A DNA stretch of 43,181 nt, from assembly GCA_023667055.1 (NCBI GenBank), contig JAMPAV010000001.1:803261-846441 (forward strand), written 5' to 3'. Shown one piece after another: positions 29,720 to 37,810 of the stretch. The DNA comes from Muribaculum sp. (GTDB lineage: Bacteria; Bacteroidota; Bacteroidia; Bacteroidales; Muribaculaceae). Numbering within the stretch: the stretch's first letter is position 1; each line of letters opens with the position of its first letter. The position numbers and the translations under genes are program-made. The notes beneath the pieces were generated by a model. It did not search any database, was not told the DNA's origin, and saw only the letters and a program-made list of their open reading frames with translations.

Positions 29720-31435
29720 TTATAGTTTGTTTGTGGCGTAGGGGCCCACGACTGTGCCGGTGAAGCCGCCGGCCTGATCGGTGGTGGTGAACGCGGCGTC
29801 AACACCATCTGCTATCTTATTCCAGGTGATGCCTTCATCCTCAGAATAACTAAATGCGTATTCAAGTCCCTTTCCATCAACCTTAAGATCGACAGTGGTA
29901 AGTTTTGGAGTCACCTCCTTCTCACCTATTACGTCGCTTCCGGCTTCTGAAATCTTTCGCAATTCCACATAATGTTTGTCGCCACGACATGTGCGTACAA
30001 GCAAATACTGATGGGTCTCATCCTTAAGCAGGAGAATGCCTGCAGCCTGTGCGTCATGTTCGGGGAGAAAGGTAACACGGGTCTTGCAGCTGAAATCGTG
30101 ATGGTTCAGTCTGCGGCATACGTATGGAAGCACTGCCTTGTCGGAAGAATTCACTTCGGCACATTTCAGGGTGAGACAACCCGGATTTTCACTAAGTGAA
30201 TAATAATCGGAAGCCCTGCCTCTAAGAGTCATCCATTCATGACCCAGAGTTGTGTCTTTAAACTCTTCCCGGCGTGTATAATTGCCGAATGTCACATTCT
30301 CACCACGCTTAGCTCCCGGCTTGCTTGCCATCAAAGGCACAGTCTCACCGTTCTCAACAAACCGAGGCCAGCCGTCTTCAGTCCATTTCACCGGCAACAT
30401 GAATGTCTCCCTTCCAAGATTTTCTTTGTTCCCTTCTACCGGACGACATGCAAGAAACACTCCCCACCAGTCGCCTTCCGAGGTCTGCACCATATCGGCA
30501 TGGCCGGCACAGGTCACCGGATTCTCACGATTCCAGTCGAGAGTACGCTGAGTCAAAATCGGGTTTGCATCCCATGGTATGAATGGACCGAATGGAGTGT
30601 CACCTTTATATATGACCTCACTGTGGTTTACGCTTGTACCTCCCTCAGCTGTCATGAGATAATAGTTACCGTTTACCTTATAGATATGCGGGCCTTCACA
30701 CCATATAGGTTTGTCTTCGGGACGCCATCCCTTATTGACAACTATCTTGCGTTCTCCGACACATTTGTCAGTAGTTGTGTCAAATTCCACTACGCGAACC
30801 GTGCGGTGCCCGGAATATTCCGGCTTACCCTCGGGCGCATCGTCATTGTTGACGATGTAACCCTTTCCATCCTCATCGAAAAAGAATGCCGGGTCGATAC
30901 CCGCTACTTCGGGAAGCATGATTGGGTCGCTCCATTCGCCGAAGGGATCCTGAGTCTTGACAAAGAAATTACCGGCACCAACGTTTGTCGTGATCATGTA
31001 GTAGGTCTTGTTGGCTGGGTTGTAGGCAATGTCAGGTGCGAAAATACCGCCGCTCACATGCTGGCTCTCCATATTGACAAACTGGGAAGGACGTGTGAGG
31101 ACATGTCCTATCTGCTCCCAGTTGAGAAGATCGCGGCTATGGAAGATCGGAACTCCCGGATAGTAAGTGAAGGTTGATGTCACCAGAAAATAATCGCCCT
31201 CACCGTTGGTACAGACCGAGGGGTCGGAATACCATCCGGCGAGAATCGGATTGTAGTAATGGCTCTCGTCAGGAAGCGGGTTGGACTTGTAGAATGAGTC
31301 GTCGCCCACATACTCAAACGAGTCGAAAATTGCCACCGAACTCTGGGGACTCATCTTTGACGAGCAAGATCCCCCTCCGATGATTGAGAAGAGGCATCCG
31401 GCTGCGATTGTGATGTTGGTCAGTTTTCGAGTCAT
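29720..31435 (-). CDS. GH43 beta-xylosidase/arabinofuranosidase lipoprotein with C-terminal sandwich domain
   Basis: The start at 31435 (MTRKLTNITI) is used; the ATG at 31477 adds 14 residues that spoil the lipoprotein signal. The 571-residue product has a lipobox GGSC (C24) and is followed by SSKMS, without acidic residues, so a periplasm-facing position is likely. The GH43 propeller (about 58-370) has base D71 (WYSDPSV), D181 (GIDPAFFFDEDG) and acid E247 (WCEGPH). A beta-sandwich of the GH43_C2/DUF1349 type (about 385-571) completes the fold, as in xylosidases that use this domain to close the active site. It is the first gene of the polycistron, about 55 bases from the -7 box at 31491, so it should be among the most highly made proteins of the locus. 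Confidence 0.92.
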   Translation of the reverse strand: MTRKLTNITIAAGCLFSIIGGGSCSSKMSPQSSVAIFDSFEYVGDDSFYKSNPLPDESHYYNPILAGWYSDPSVCTNGEGDYFLVTSTFTYYPGVPIFHSRDLLNWEQIGHVLTRPSQFVNMESQHVSGGIFAPDIAYNPANKTYYMITTNVGAGNFFVKTQDPFGEWSDPIMLPEVAGIDPAFFFDEDGKGYIVNNDDAPEGKPEYSGHRTVRVVEFDTTTDKCVGERKIVVNKGWRPEDKPIWCEGPHIYKVNGNYYLMTAEGGTSVNHSEVIYKGDTPFGPFIPWDANPILTQRTLDWNRENPVTCAGHADMVQTSEGDWWGVFLACRPVEGNKENLGRETFMLPVKWTEDGWPRFVENGETVPLMASKPGAKRGENVTFGNYTRREEFKDTTLGHEWMTLRGRASDYYSLSENPGCLTLKCAEVNSSDKAVLPYVCRRLNHHDFSCKTRVTFLPEHDAQAAGILLLKDETHQYLLVRTCRGDKHYVELRKISEAGSDVIGEKEVTPKLTTVDLKVDGKGLEYAFSYSEDEGITWNKIADGVDAAFTTTDQAGGFTGTVVGPYATNKL

Positions 31436-31490
31436 TTGGTTTGAATTAATATTGTTGTTTGTTTGAATTGTTGTCAATGTTTAATGAATG

Positions 31491-31498
31491 CAAATTTA
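31491..31498 (-). promoter_or_regulatory. Candidate -7 box of the xylan polycistron
   Basis: On the minus strand the site is TAAATTTG, matching TAnnTTTG, 56 bases before the GH43 start at 31435. No convincing -33 TTTG is present, as expected for a promoter that needs an activator such as the HTCS. Confidence 0.55.
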
Positions 31499-31560
31499 GC
31501 AATTATCTAAATTTCTCACGCGCGTATGAATACTTAATGCGTTAGTATCCGTTACATGGC

Positions 31561-31597
31561 GTTGCAAATTTGTTTCATATATGTTATTATTTGCAAC
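31561..31597. promoter_or_regulatory. Candidate activator-binding inverted repeat upstream of the polycistron
   Basis: GTTGCAAAT (31561-31569) and ATTTGCAAC (31589-31597) form a perfect 9-bp inverted repeat with a 19-base spacer, about 60-100 bases upstream of the -7 box. Arm centres are 28 bp apart, nearly three helical turns, suiting a dimeric AraC-type regulator. The HTCS at 33637 is the obvious candidate, but binding is inferred. Confidence 0.4.
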
Positions 31598-31672
31598 ATC
31601 AGTTTGACATACAGTTGAATATTAGATTGTTACACACTTCCTAATTTTAAGGATCCTAATAAGGGGAAAAAA

Positions 31673-31706
31673 GAGGGAAAGGCGCAAGTCTCGAGGCCTT
31701 TCCCTC
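31673..31706 (-). terminator. Rho-independent terminator of the single GH43 gene
   Basis: An 11-bp stem (GAGGGAAAGGC, 31673-31683, with GCCTTTCCCTC, 31696-31706; loop 12) is followed on the minus strand by a T run (TTTTTT two bases past the stem). It lies about 100 bases after the stop at 31807 and isolates that gene from the polycistron. The whole 31436-31806 gap is otherwise the promoter region; no gene is seen there. Confidence 0.8.
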
Positions 31707-31806
31707 ACCTCCAATTAGAGATCAATTCACAATTAATCAGAGTCCGGTTAAAAAAAGCAAATGTTAACCTAATAACTAAACCTATTATCAATCTTTAGCA
31801 TGAAAT

Positions 31807-33438
31807 TCATCGTTGGGGCAGATAGGTGAAACTATCTATGTCCATATATCCGCCGATTTGCCTGGTGGCGTAATTGTAGATTGCAAACCGAGTACCCATA
31901 AACAATTTGCGATAGTCGAAAATCATCTTGTAGTCTTCGCCAATGGGAGTCCACGCTTTGCCATCGTAACTATATGAGAATTTGGCCATATCCCTTCCGG
32001 GATTGAAATCGGCATCAATCCTTAGATATATGTTATTTTTATCAAGAAGTATCCTTTCCATTTCCCTGTCTTCAACACCAACCACTTTATGCGCGGGATT
32101 CTCAATATTCACCGATGAAGACAGCGCAACGAGAAACTTACCGGAATCATCACACTCAATCCGGAGAAGACCGGAATCACCGTTCATGGCTGCAAAACCG
32201 GCTCTGTCGCCGGGAAGCATACCCGACACGTCAAGCTTCACGATTCCGGTACTGAATGGGCCCGTCATTCTTTGCGATATAGTATTTGGGGCCTCGTATA
32301 GATTATTCACGATCCGCGAGGTGCTCAGCCGCAGGTGACCCGGTCGGTCTGTAAGAGACCATGCCGAATCATCCGGATTGTGATTCCACTGCCAATATAA
32401 AGACTTCTTGCCATCGCTGAAATCATCCGACTCAGCCACGCGGCCGGATATTTCAGCCGAAAGAGGCATTTCTATTTCAGCCGGCACTTTACCGTTTTCA
32501 TCGCCCAACATTGGCCATCCATACTTCCAGGTACAGGGATTGAGGGTAAGCACTCTTCCCACACCGCCGCGATCCTGAAATATGACACCCCACCAATGAC
32601 CCTCCGGATCATCAACGAGACATCCTTGTCCGACGTATGGGAATCCTCCGAATTCAGATTCGAGCACCACCATCTTTTCGTATGGTCCCTCGATATTGTC
32701 GGCACGATAGCACAACTGCCGACGAGGCTTACCAGCAGGCCACGATATTACAAAAGCATAATATTTTCCATTGTATTTAACCACACGGCTTCCCTCATGC
32801 AGGTTTGTCTCTGTTTCATCCGGTGTTATCACAATTTTGTCTATACCACCCTCCTTGACTCCTGTCAAGTCATCGTTAAGCTGACGCAACCTTATATTGC
32901 CGCTTCCGGAGAATACGTATGCCTTGCCGTCGTCATCAAGAAGCAACGACGCATCATGAAAATGCTCGCTTCGCGTGAGAAGACTCCATGGTCCGGCCGG
33001 ATTTGATGCTTTATATATATAAGATTTGAAAGGCTCATCATTTGGCGAGAACAGCACATAGTATATTCCGTCGCGATATCTGATGGAGGTAGCCCACTGA
33101 CCGCGACCATACACAGTCTCGCTATTTGCAAGGTCATACTTTGGAGTATCTGTCAGACGGTCGAACACATATCCTATGGTTTCCCAATTCACCAAATCCT
33201 TTGAATGCATCACAGGACATCCCGGCATAAGGTGCATCGTGGTTGACACCATATAATAGTCATCATCTACCCTGATTACATCCGGATCCGGAACGTCTGC
33301 CCACAGCACAGGATTGTGCATTACCCCATAATGCAGATTACCGGACTCCCTTACATTGGAATCGGCCAACACTTTCTGTGCCCCATAAATAATGAAAACA
33401 CCAAGCGCAAAACAAGATAATTTTTTATGCATGGACAT
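31807..33438 (-). CDS. GH43 (subfamily-12-like) arabinofuranosidase/xylosidase with C-terminal sandwich domain
   Basis: The 543-residue product has a signal peptide (about 1-25, ending VLA-D); translation may begin at Met1 or Met3. The GH43 propeller covers about 40-330, with base D51 (VPDPDVIRVDDD), D162 (FHDASLLLDDD) and acid E215 (LHEGSR). A GH43_C2/DUF1349-type sandwich (about 350-543) follows. Compared with the gene at 29720 the acidic motifs differ (HDAS instead of IDPA, HEGS instead of CEGP), so it belongs to another GH43 subfamily, close to type 12, where arabinoxylan arabinofuranosidases are common. It has its own -7 box (33466) and terminator (31673-31706), and so is regulated as a single gene next to the HTCS. 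Confidence 0.9.
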   Translation of the reverse strand: MSMHKKLSCFALGVFIIYGAQKVLADSNVRESGNLHYGVMHNPVLWADVPDPDVIRVDDDYYMVSTTMHLMPGCPVMHSKDLVNWETIGYVFDRLTDTPKYDLANSETVYGRGQWATSIRYRDGIYYVLFSPNDEPFKSYIYKASNPAGPWSLLTRSEHFHDASLLLDDDGKAYVFSGSGNIRLRQLNDDLTGVKEGGIDKIVITPDETETNLHEGSRVVKYNGKYYAFVISWPAGKPRRQLCYRADNIEGPYEKMVVLESEFGGFPYVGQGCLVDDPEGHWWGVIFQDRGGVGRVLTLNPCTWKYGWPMLGDENGKVPAEIEMPLSAEISGRVAESDDFSDGKKSLYWQWNHNPDDSAWSLTDRPGHLRLSTSRIVNNLYEAPNTISQRMTGPFSTGIVKLDVSGMLPGDRAGFAAMNGDSGLLRIECDDSGKFLVALSSSVNIENPAHKVVGVEDREMERILLDKNNIYLRIDADFNPGRDMAKFSYSYDGKAWTPIGEDYKMIFDYRKLFMGTRFAIYNYATRQIGGYMDIDSFTYLPQR

Positions 33439-33465
33439 TGCCGGTTAGATTTTGAATTACGATTG

Positions 33466-33473
33466 CAAAATTA
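33466..33473 (-). promoter_or_regulatory. Candidate -7 box for the single GH43 gene
   Basis: Minus-strand TAATTTTG matches TAnnTTTG, 28 bases before the start codon at 33438. About 70 bases further upstream, AATTGTAACAT (33543-33553) matches 9 of 11 positions of the polycistron operator arm ATTTGCAACAT (31589-31599), suggesting a shared activator. The 33474-33636 stretch contains nothing else recognisable. Confidence 0.45.
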
Positions 33474-33636
33474 GACAATATCCACTCTACAGGCATTTTT
33501 TATCGTAATCCATTCATTTCTCAATGAAAACCGGATATGCGAAATTGTAACATATACATTAACATTCGTAGCATCTACATGAGAAAACCGAAAAACAACG
33601 ACTCATGCAAGCACACCAAACACCAAACTCTAACCC

Positions 33637-36600
33637 CTAAACAGGCGCTTCAGGGATGTCGCCCGACATACATTTTGCCCGATATTCTGAGGGAGAATAG
33701 CCGGTGTATCGCTTGAAATGCGTTGAGAAATGCGACTGGGATGCGAAGCCAATCTTATAAGCCACTTGCGTCACCTCAATATCATTACGCTTAAGAAGTT
33801 CACATGCACGTTTCAACCTAATGTTGCGTATATAGTCGCTCGGTGTCATACCTATAATATCCTTCATCTTGCGGTGGAGGTGTGTGCGGCTCACCCCTAC
33901 CCCATCAGAAAGAGTCTCCACGTTAAACTGCGGATCATCGATATGCAGATTAATCTCCTTAATAACCCTTTCCATCAGATTTTCGTCATTTCCCTTCATC
34001 TCGGGCGAATTGATTTTCCCATCGGTCTCTTGCGCACCGGAATATTTCCCCTTCATTCTTTTACGGTTTTCAATCAGCGTGCCGATGAGCGAATCAAGTT
34101 CCTCTATATTGAACGGTTTACCGATGTATCCGTCAGCACCCTTGTCCCATCCAGCCATGCGGTCTGAAATATCGTTCTTGCTGCTGAGAAGTATTACAGG
34201 AATATAGTTTGTGTCGCTTCTTGCTTTCAGACGCTTCAGCAGTGTCAGTCCATCCATTTCCGGCATCATCACATCGCTTACCACTATATCGGGATATCCC
34301 TCCCCTATAATCTTCATGGCTTCCACTCCATTGGGAGCAGTCCTTACCTTATAGAACCGACCAAGTTGCTGAGACATGTATGCACGCATCTCCGCATCAT
34401 CATCCACAAAAAGGATATATTTACCTTTCGACAAGGGCGAAGGCCTTGTCGAAAGGTCCCCTGCAGGGGACGCGGCGAAATCCGGTATCTTTCTTTGCAC
34501 ATCCGTCGCTTCCTCACCATCCACCAGTTCTGATGGAAGATAGCAGTCTTCTTCAAGTGGAATCATCACGGTGAAAACGCTGCCCCTTACTCCATCCTCA
34601 CGATTTTTGCCTGTTATGGCACCATGATGAAGCATAACAAGTCTCCTGCACAAATCCAGACCTATTCCGAAGCCAGCAGCCGATTGTGTTCCCTCATCTT
34701 CCACTCTATAGAAACGCTCAAATATCTTTGCCTCAGTCTTTGCATTGAGTCCCACACCGGAATCAACAACACTTACGCAAAGACATTTTCCGAGCTTGAC
34801 ATCATGCCTTGAATACGCGCTTACAACAATGCTTCCGCCTGATGGCGTATATTTAATGGCATTGGATATTATATTCACAAGAATCTTGTCGAAATTATTG
34901 CGATCTATCCACACTTTTTCATTCTCCTGCCATGGTTCAAATGCTATGGTCTGTTTTTTGTCTTCCACCTGAGGACGGAACATATCGACAAGTTCGCCTA
35001 TAAATTCATTCACATCCGTGCGCTTGCAATGAAGATGCATCTTCCCCTTTTCAAGTTTCCGGATATCAAGCAATTGATTGACAAGATTCATGACACGTCC
35101 CACATTTCGGTGCATCGTGTGAAGCTTGTCCATCACATCCTTGTCAAGCGGCTGCTTCATCAGGGACTCGAGAGGACTCTTGATAAGTGTCATTGGCGAT
35201 CTCAAATCGTGGGATATATCCATGAAAAACTTGATTTTTTCCTCATTGATTTTCTCATCACGTTTCTTCTTGAATGCTATCCAAATAAGCCATAGCAACA
35301 CAAGCGATATTATGAAATACGCAAGTTTTGACCAACTGTTCCAATACCAGGGGGTTGCAACATGAATTTTAATGGCAGTGACTTCCGACATGGTATTGTT
35401 TTCCACCGCACAGACCTCGAGATTGTATTCTCCGGGGTCAAGATAGGGCAGATTTATCATGTTATGCCCCGGTTGGGTCTTGATCCATTCATCCCGACCA
35501 TTCAATCTCCACATATAGCTGATATTGGAAGCATCACGGAAATCCATTGTCGATAACCTCAGGGTCAAGGCATTGTTCTGCGACGGCAAATTAAGTGCCT
35601 GGGGATGCATCGGGTTACCTTCTATTATTTTTTTTGAACCATAGTCAGAGTTTGCCAAAATACGTTCTCCATTAAGGTAGATTGCAGACACCATCACATT
35701 TTGGCCAAATCCCGGAGATGGCACAGATTCGGGTCTGAAAGAGGTCATTCCCAAATCATTGCCAAGATATACTCTGTCGTTATCCTCCGAATACATAGCA
35801 TGATTGAAAGCATTTTCGACAAGACCATATCCGCCATAATAAGAAAGTATTTTATTGTCGTCCGGTGTAAGGTAAGACAACCCTCGGACTGTACCAATCC
35901 ATTTGCCGCCTTCCTTATCGACCACTATACAACGGATGTCATTATCAGTCAATCCATCAGCCGTAGTATAGCTTTTCACCACTCCCTTTTTTAAATCATA
36001 ATGCATAAGGCCCTGGCTTGTGCCGGCATATACGGAACCGTCCGGGGCAGCAGCCATAGTAAACGTGGTGCCATTAAGAAACGGAATCTGATCAACCTCA
36101 AGCATCTTATTGGCATTCAAGTCGTAGCAAGCGAGACCACTGAATGTACCAATCCACAATTTGTCGCCGTCACGAAGAAAAGATGTCGTGTACGTGTTGC
36201 TAAAACCCGTCTCACTCCCGGGTGTATGCGGAATGGTAATCATCTCTTTTGTAGCCATATTATAGCGCATCAGGCCTTCGCCATGCACACCTATAAACAG
36301 ATCTTCACCCTTGCCGCGTGCCAAAGATATCGATGGATACTTGCCGGGGATATCAATAAATTTCTTGATTACACCAGACAAAATGTCAAATTCCCAGATA
36401 CCGTTGCCTATGACACCAAGCAAAGCCTTGTCGCCTATAACCTCAATGGAGGTGATGTATCCTCCCGATGGCAGAGAGGCACTCTTGATCATCTTTCCGT
36501 TGGGTGCGAACACCCCGATCCGCCCTTTGTTGAGTGCGGCAAGGACATGATTTTTCCACAAGGCCATCGCACTGATTCCGCCATTGAAGTCGCGGAAATC

Positions 36601-37614
36601 ATCGTTGATTCTTTTATATGTGAATGGAAGTTCTTTGCCGGGCACCATCACAAGCCCGACATAATTGCAACCAATCCAGAGATTTCCATCGGGTGCAGAG
36701 TATGCGGAGCCTATGTTGGCAGTAGTAAGATTTACAAATGGACAGTATATTTCAGATGCGGGTTCTACACGGTCGGATCCCGTGCGTATCTGCATTAGCC
36801 CATTCTGCGATGTGGCCACAAATACTTTTCCATTATGCGGGTTGGAGAGATTGTTGATCAAAATCTTTTCTTCAATGGCAAGTTTGCTGACTGTCTGTGT
36901 CTTGGTGTCTATTCTGAAAATGTCATTCAATGTGCCGACTATCACATCTTCATTCTCATCAAGACTTAAAGCCACTATGTATGCCCCGTCTGTGACCTGT
37001 ATTTGGGTCAATCCTCCGTTTGCGGCCATACAATAGACAATGCCATTGTGAGTTCCGAAATACATCTTGCCGTTGTCGCAACACACAATGTGATTTATTA
37101 CTGACCCCACATCGCTCATGGTGTATTGCACGGCAACAGGCTGATCACCATGGAAATTTATCACATACAGGCCCACGCCCGATGCAATGAATGTCACAGT
37201 GCCATCTGACTGTTCGTTGATTGCGATTATATATCCATAGAATGTCTTAGAGGGCAGCTCCACAACTTTAAAACTGTCTGTGTCCGGTTGATAAAGATTC
37301 AGACCATTGGCTGTGGCCACCCACACATGACCTTTCGAGTCGCAAAACACCGCGAGGATACGGCTGTCGCTCAGCGAACCTTCCCTTATGTCTTCATGCC
37401 GATATACGTCGTAGGCATTTCCATCAAAACGGAGAAGACCTCTGTTGGTCCCGATCCATATATAACCCTCCTTGTCCTGACAGAAGCCGGTGTAGCTACC
37501 GGAGACAACCGTCGGGTCATCAAACAGACGTCCGGTGCGGTAGTCTGAAGGTAACGCCCACATTTCAATCGATATGGAGAGCAGTGCGATCGCCACTATA
37601 ATTATTCTGCACAT
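33637..37614 (-). CDS. Hybrid two-component system (HTCS) regulator of xylan use
   Basis: This 1325-residue protein holds a complete phosphorelay in one chain. In order: signal peptide/anchor (1-20); two Reg_prop seven-bladed propellers (about 25-660, many W-[IV]-G-T and GL-repeats); a Y_Y_Y domain (about 670-750); one membrane helix (about 760-782); HisKA with phospho-acceptor H802 (DISHDLRSP); HATPase with N-box (about 905-925) and G-boxes DSGVGL and GFGIGLDL; a receiver with acceptor D1114 (VVSDVMMPEMDG) and acidic pocket DDD near 1070; and an AraC-type HTH (about 1215-1315). HTCS proteins bind an oligosaccharide in the periplasm and activate their locus. Next to xylan genes, a xylo-oligosaccharide is the expected signal, as for XynR-type regulators of Prevotella. 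The linker before the receiver contains a palindromic repeat translated in frame. Confidence 0.95.
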   Translation of the reverse strand: MCRIIIVAIALLSISIEMWALPSDYRTGRLFDDPTVVSGSYTGFCQDKEGYIWIGTNRGLLRFDGNAYDVYRHEDIREGSLSDSRILAVFCDSKGHVWVATANGLNLYQPDTDSFKVVELPSKTFYGYIIAINEQSDGTVTFIASGVGLYVINFHGDQPVAVQYTMSDVGSVINHIVCCDNGKMYFGTHNGIVYCMAANGGLTQIQVTDGAYIVALSLDENEDVIVGTLNDIFRIDTKTQTVSKLAIEEKILINNLSNPHNGKVFVATSQNGLMQIRTGSDRVEPASEIYCPFVNLTTANIGSAYSAPDGNLWIGCNYVGLVMVPGKELPFTYKRINDDFRDFNGGISAMALWKNHVLAALNKGRIGVFAPNGKMIKSASLPSGGYITSIEVIGDKALLGVIGNGIWEFDILSGVIKKFIDIPGKYPSISLARGKGEDLFIGVHGEGLMRYNMATKEMITIPHTPGSETGFSNTYTTSFLRDGDKLWIGTFSGLACYDLNANKMLEVDQIPFLNGTTFTMAAAPDGSVYAGTSQGLMHYDLKKGVVKSYTTADGLTDNDIRCIVVDKEGGKWIGTVRGLSYLTPDDNKILSYYGGYGLVENAFNHAMYSEDNDRVYLGNDLGMTSFRPESVPSPGFGQNVMVSAIYLNGERILANSDYGSKKIIEGNPMHPQALNLPSQNNALTLRLSTMDFRDASNISYMWRLNGRDEWIKTQPGHNMINLPYLDPGEYNLEVCAVENNTMSEVTAIKIHVATPWYWNSWSKLAYFIISLVLLWLIWIAFKKKRDEKINEEKIKFFMDISHDLRSPMTLIKSPLESLMKQPLDKDVMDKLHTMHRNVGRVMNLVNQLLDIRKLEKGKMHLHCKRTDVNEFIGELVDMFRPQVEDKKQTIAFEPWQENEKVWIDRNNFDKILVNIISNAIKYTPSGGSIVVSAYSRHDVKLGKCLCVSVVDSGVGLNAKTEAKIFERFYRVEDEGTQSAAGFGIGLDLCRRLVMLHHGAITGKNREDGVRGSVFTVMIPLEEDCYLPSELVDGEEATDVQRKIPDFAASPAGDLSTRPSPLSKGKYILFVDDDAEMRAYMSQQLGRFYKVRTAPNGVEAMKIIGEGYPDIVVSDVMMPEMDGLTLLKRLKARSDTNYIPVILLSSKNDISDRMAGWDKGADGYIGKPFNIEELDSLIGTLIENRKRMKGKYSGAQETDGKINSPEMKGNDENLMERVIKEINLHIDDPQFNVETLSDGVGVSRTHLHRKMKDIIGMTPSDYIRNIRLKRACELLKRNDIEVTQVAYKIGFASQSHFSTHFKRYTGYSPSEYRAKCMSGDIPEAPV
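34423..34471. repeat. Palindromic element inside the HTCS coding sequence
   Basis: ACCTTTCGACAAGG (34423-34436) pairs with 34444-34457 over 14 bp, and the next 16 bases (34456-34471, GTCCCCTGCAGGGGAC) are a perfect palindrome. Together they encode residues about 1048-1065 of the HTCS (GDLSTRPSPLSKGK region), the flexible linker between ATPase and receiver domains. The size and double-palindrome form are those of a REP/BIME-type element. Confidence 0.75.
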
Positions 37615-37725
37615 GTTTGGTTTTCTTTCTATCTGCCGGCATTTCCTGGAGGACCGGCCATCATTATGTTAGGTAGTTAAAAAGACTAAGACCCCATCTG
37701 TTATTGGCTTTTTCCTTTCAAAATG

Positions 37726-37733
37726 CAAATATA
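37726..37733 (-). promoter_or_regulatory. Candidate -7 box for the HTCS gene
   Basis: Minus-strand TATATTTG matches TAnnTTTG and lies 112 bases before the HTCS start, implying a leader of about 100 bases. It is divergent from the box at 37780. No -33 element was identified. Confidence 0.45.
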
Positions 37734-37779
37734 GCAAATTTTTCGCTTATATCATCACTGTTTTCTCACAAAAATTTCG

Positions 37780-37787
37780 TAACTTTG
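37780..37787 (+). promoter_or_regulatory. Candidate -7 box for the GH105-xylE operon
   Basis: TAACTTTG matches TAnnTTTG, 23 bases before the ATG at 37811. The two divergent boxes are only 46 bases apart, so HTCS and GH105 transcription could influence each other. Confidence 0.55.
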
Positions 37788-37810
37788 CGGATAAACATTC
37801 AAAAAACATC

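Noticed and set aside
30239..31177. Plus-strand open frame of 312 codons
   Set aside because: Antisense to the GH43 gene at 29720, whose catalytic residues are intact; no family features.
34423..34471. Frameshift or insertion that inactivates the HTCS
   Set aside because: The reading frame stays open through the palindromes and the receiver and HTH domains downstream are complete, so the gene is treated as intact.
36001..36798. Plus-strand open frame of 265 codons
   Set aside because: Antisense to the propeller repeats of the HTCS; no start context or motif.
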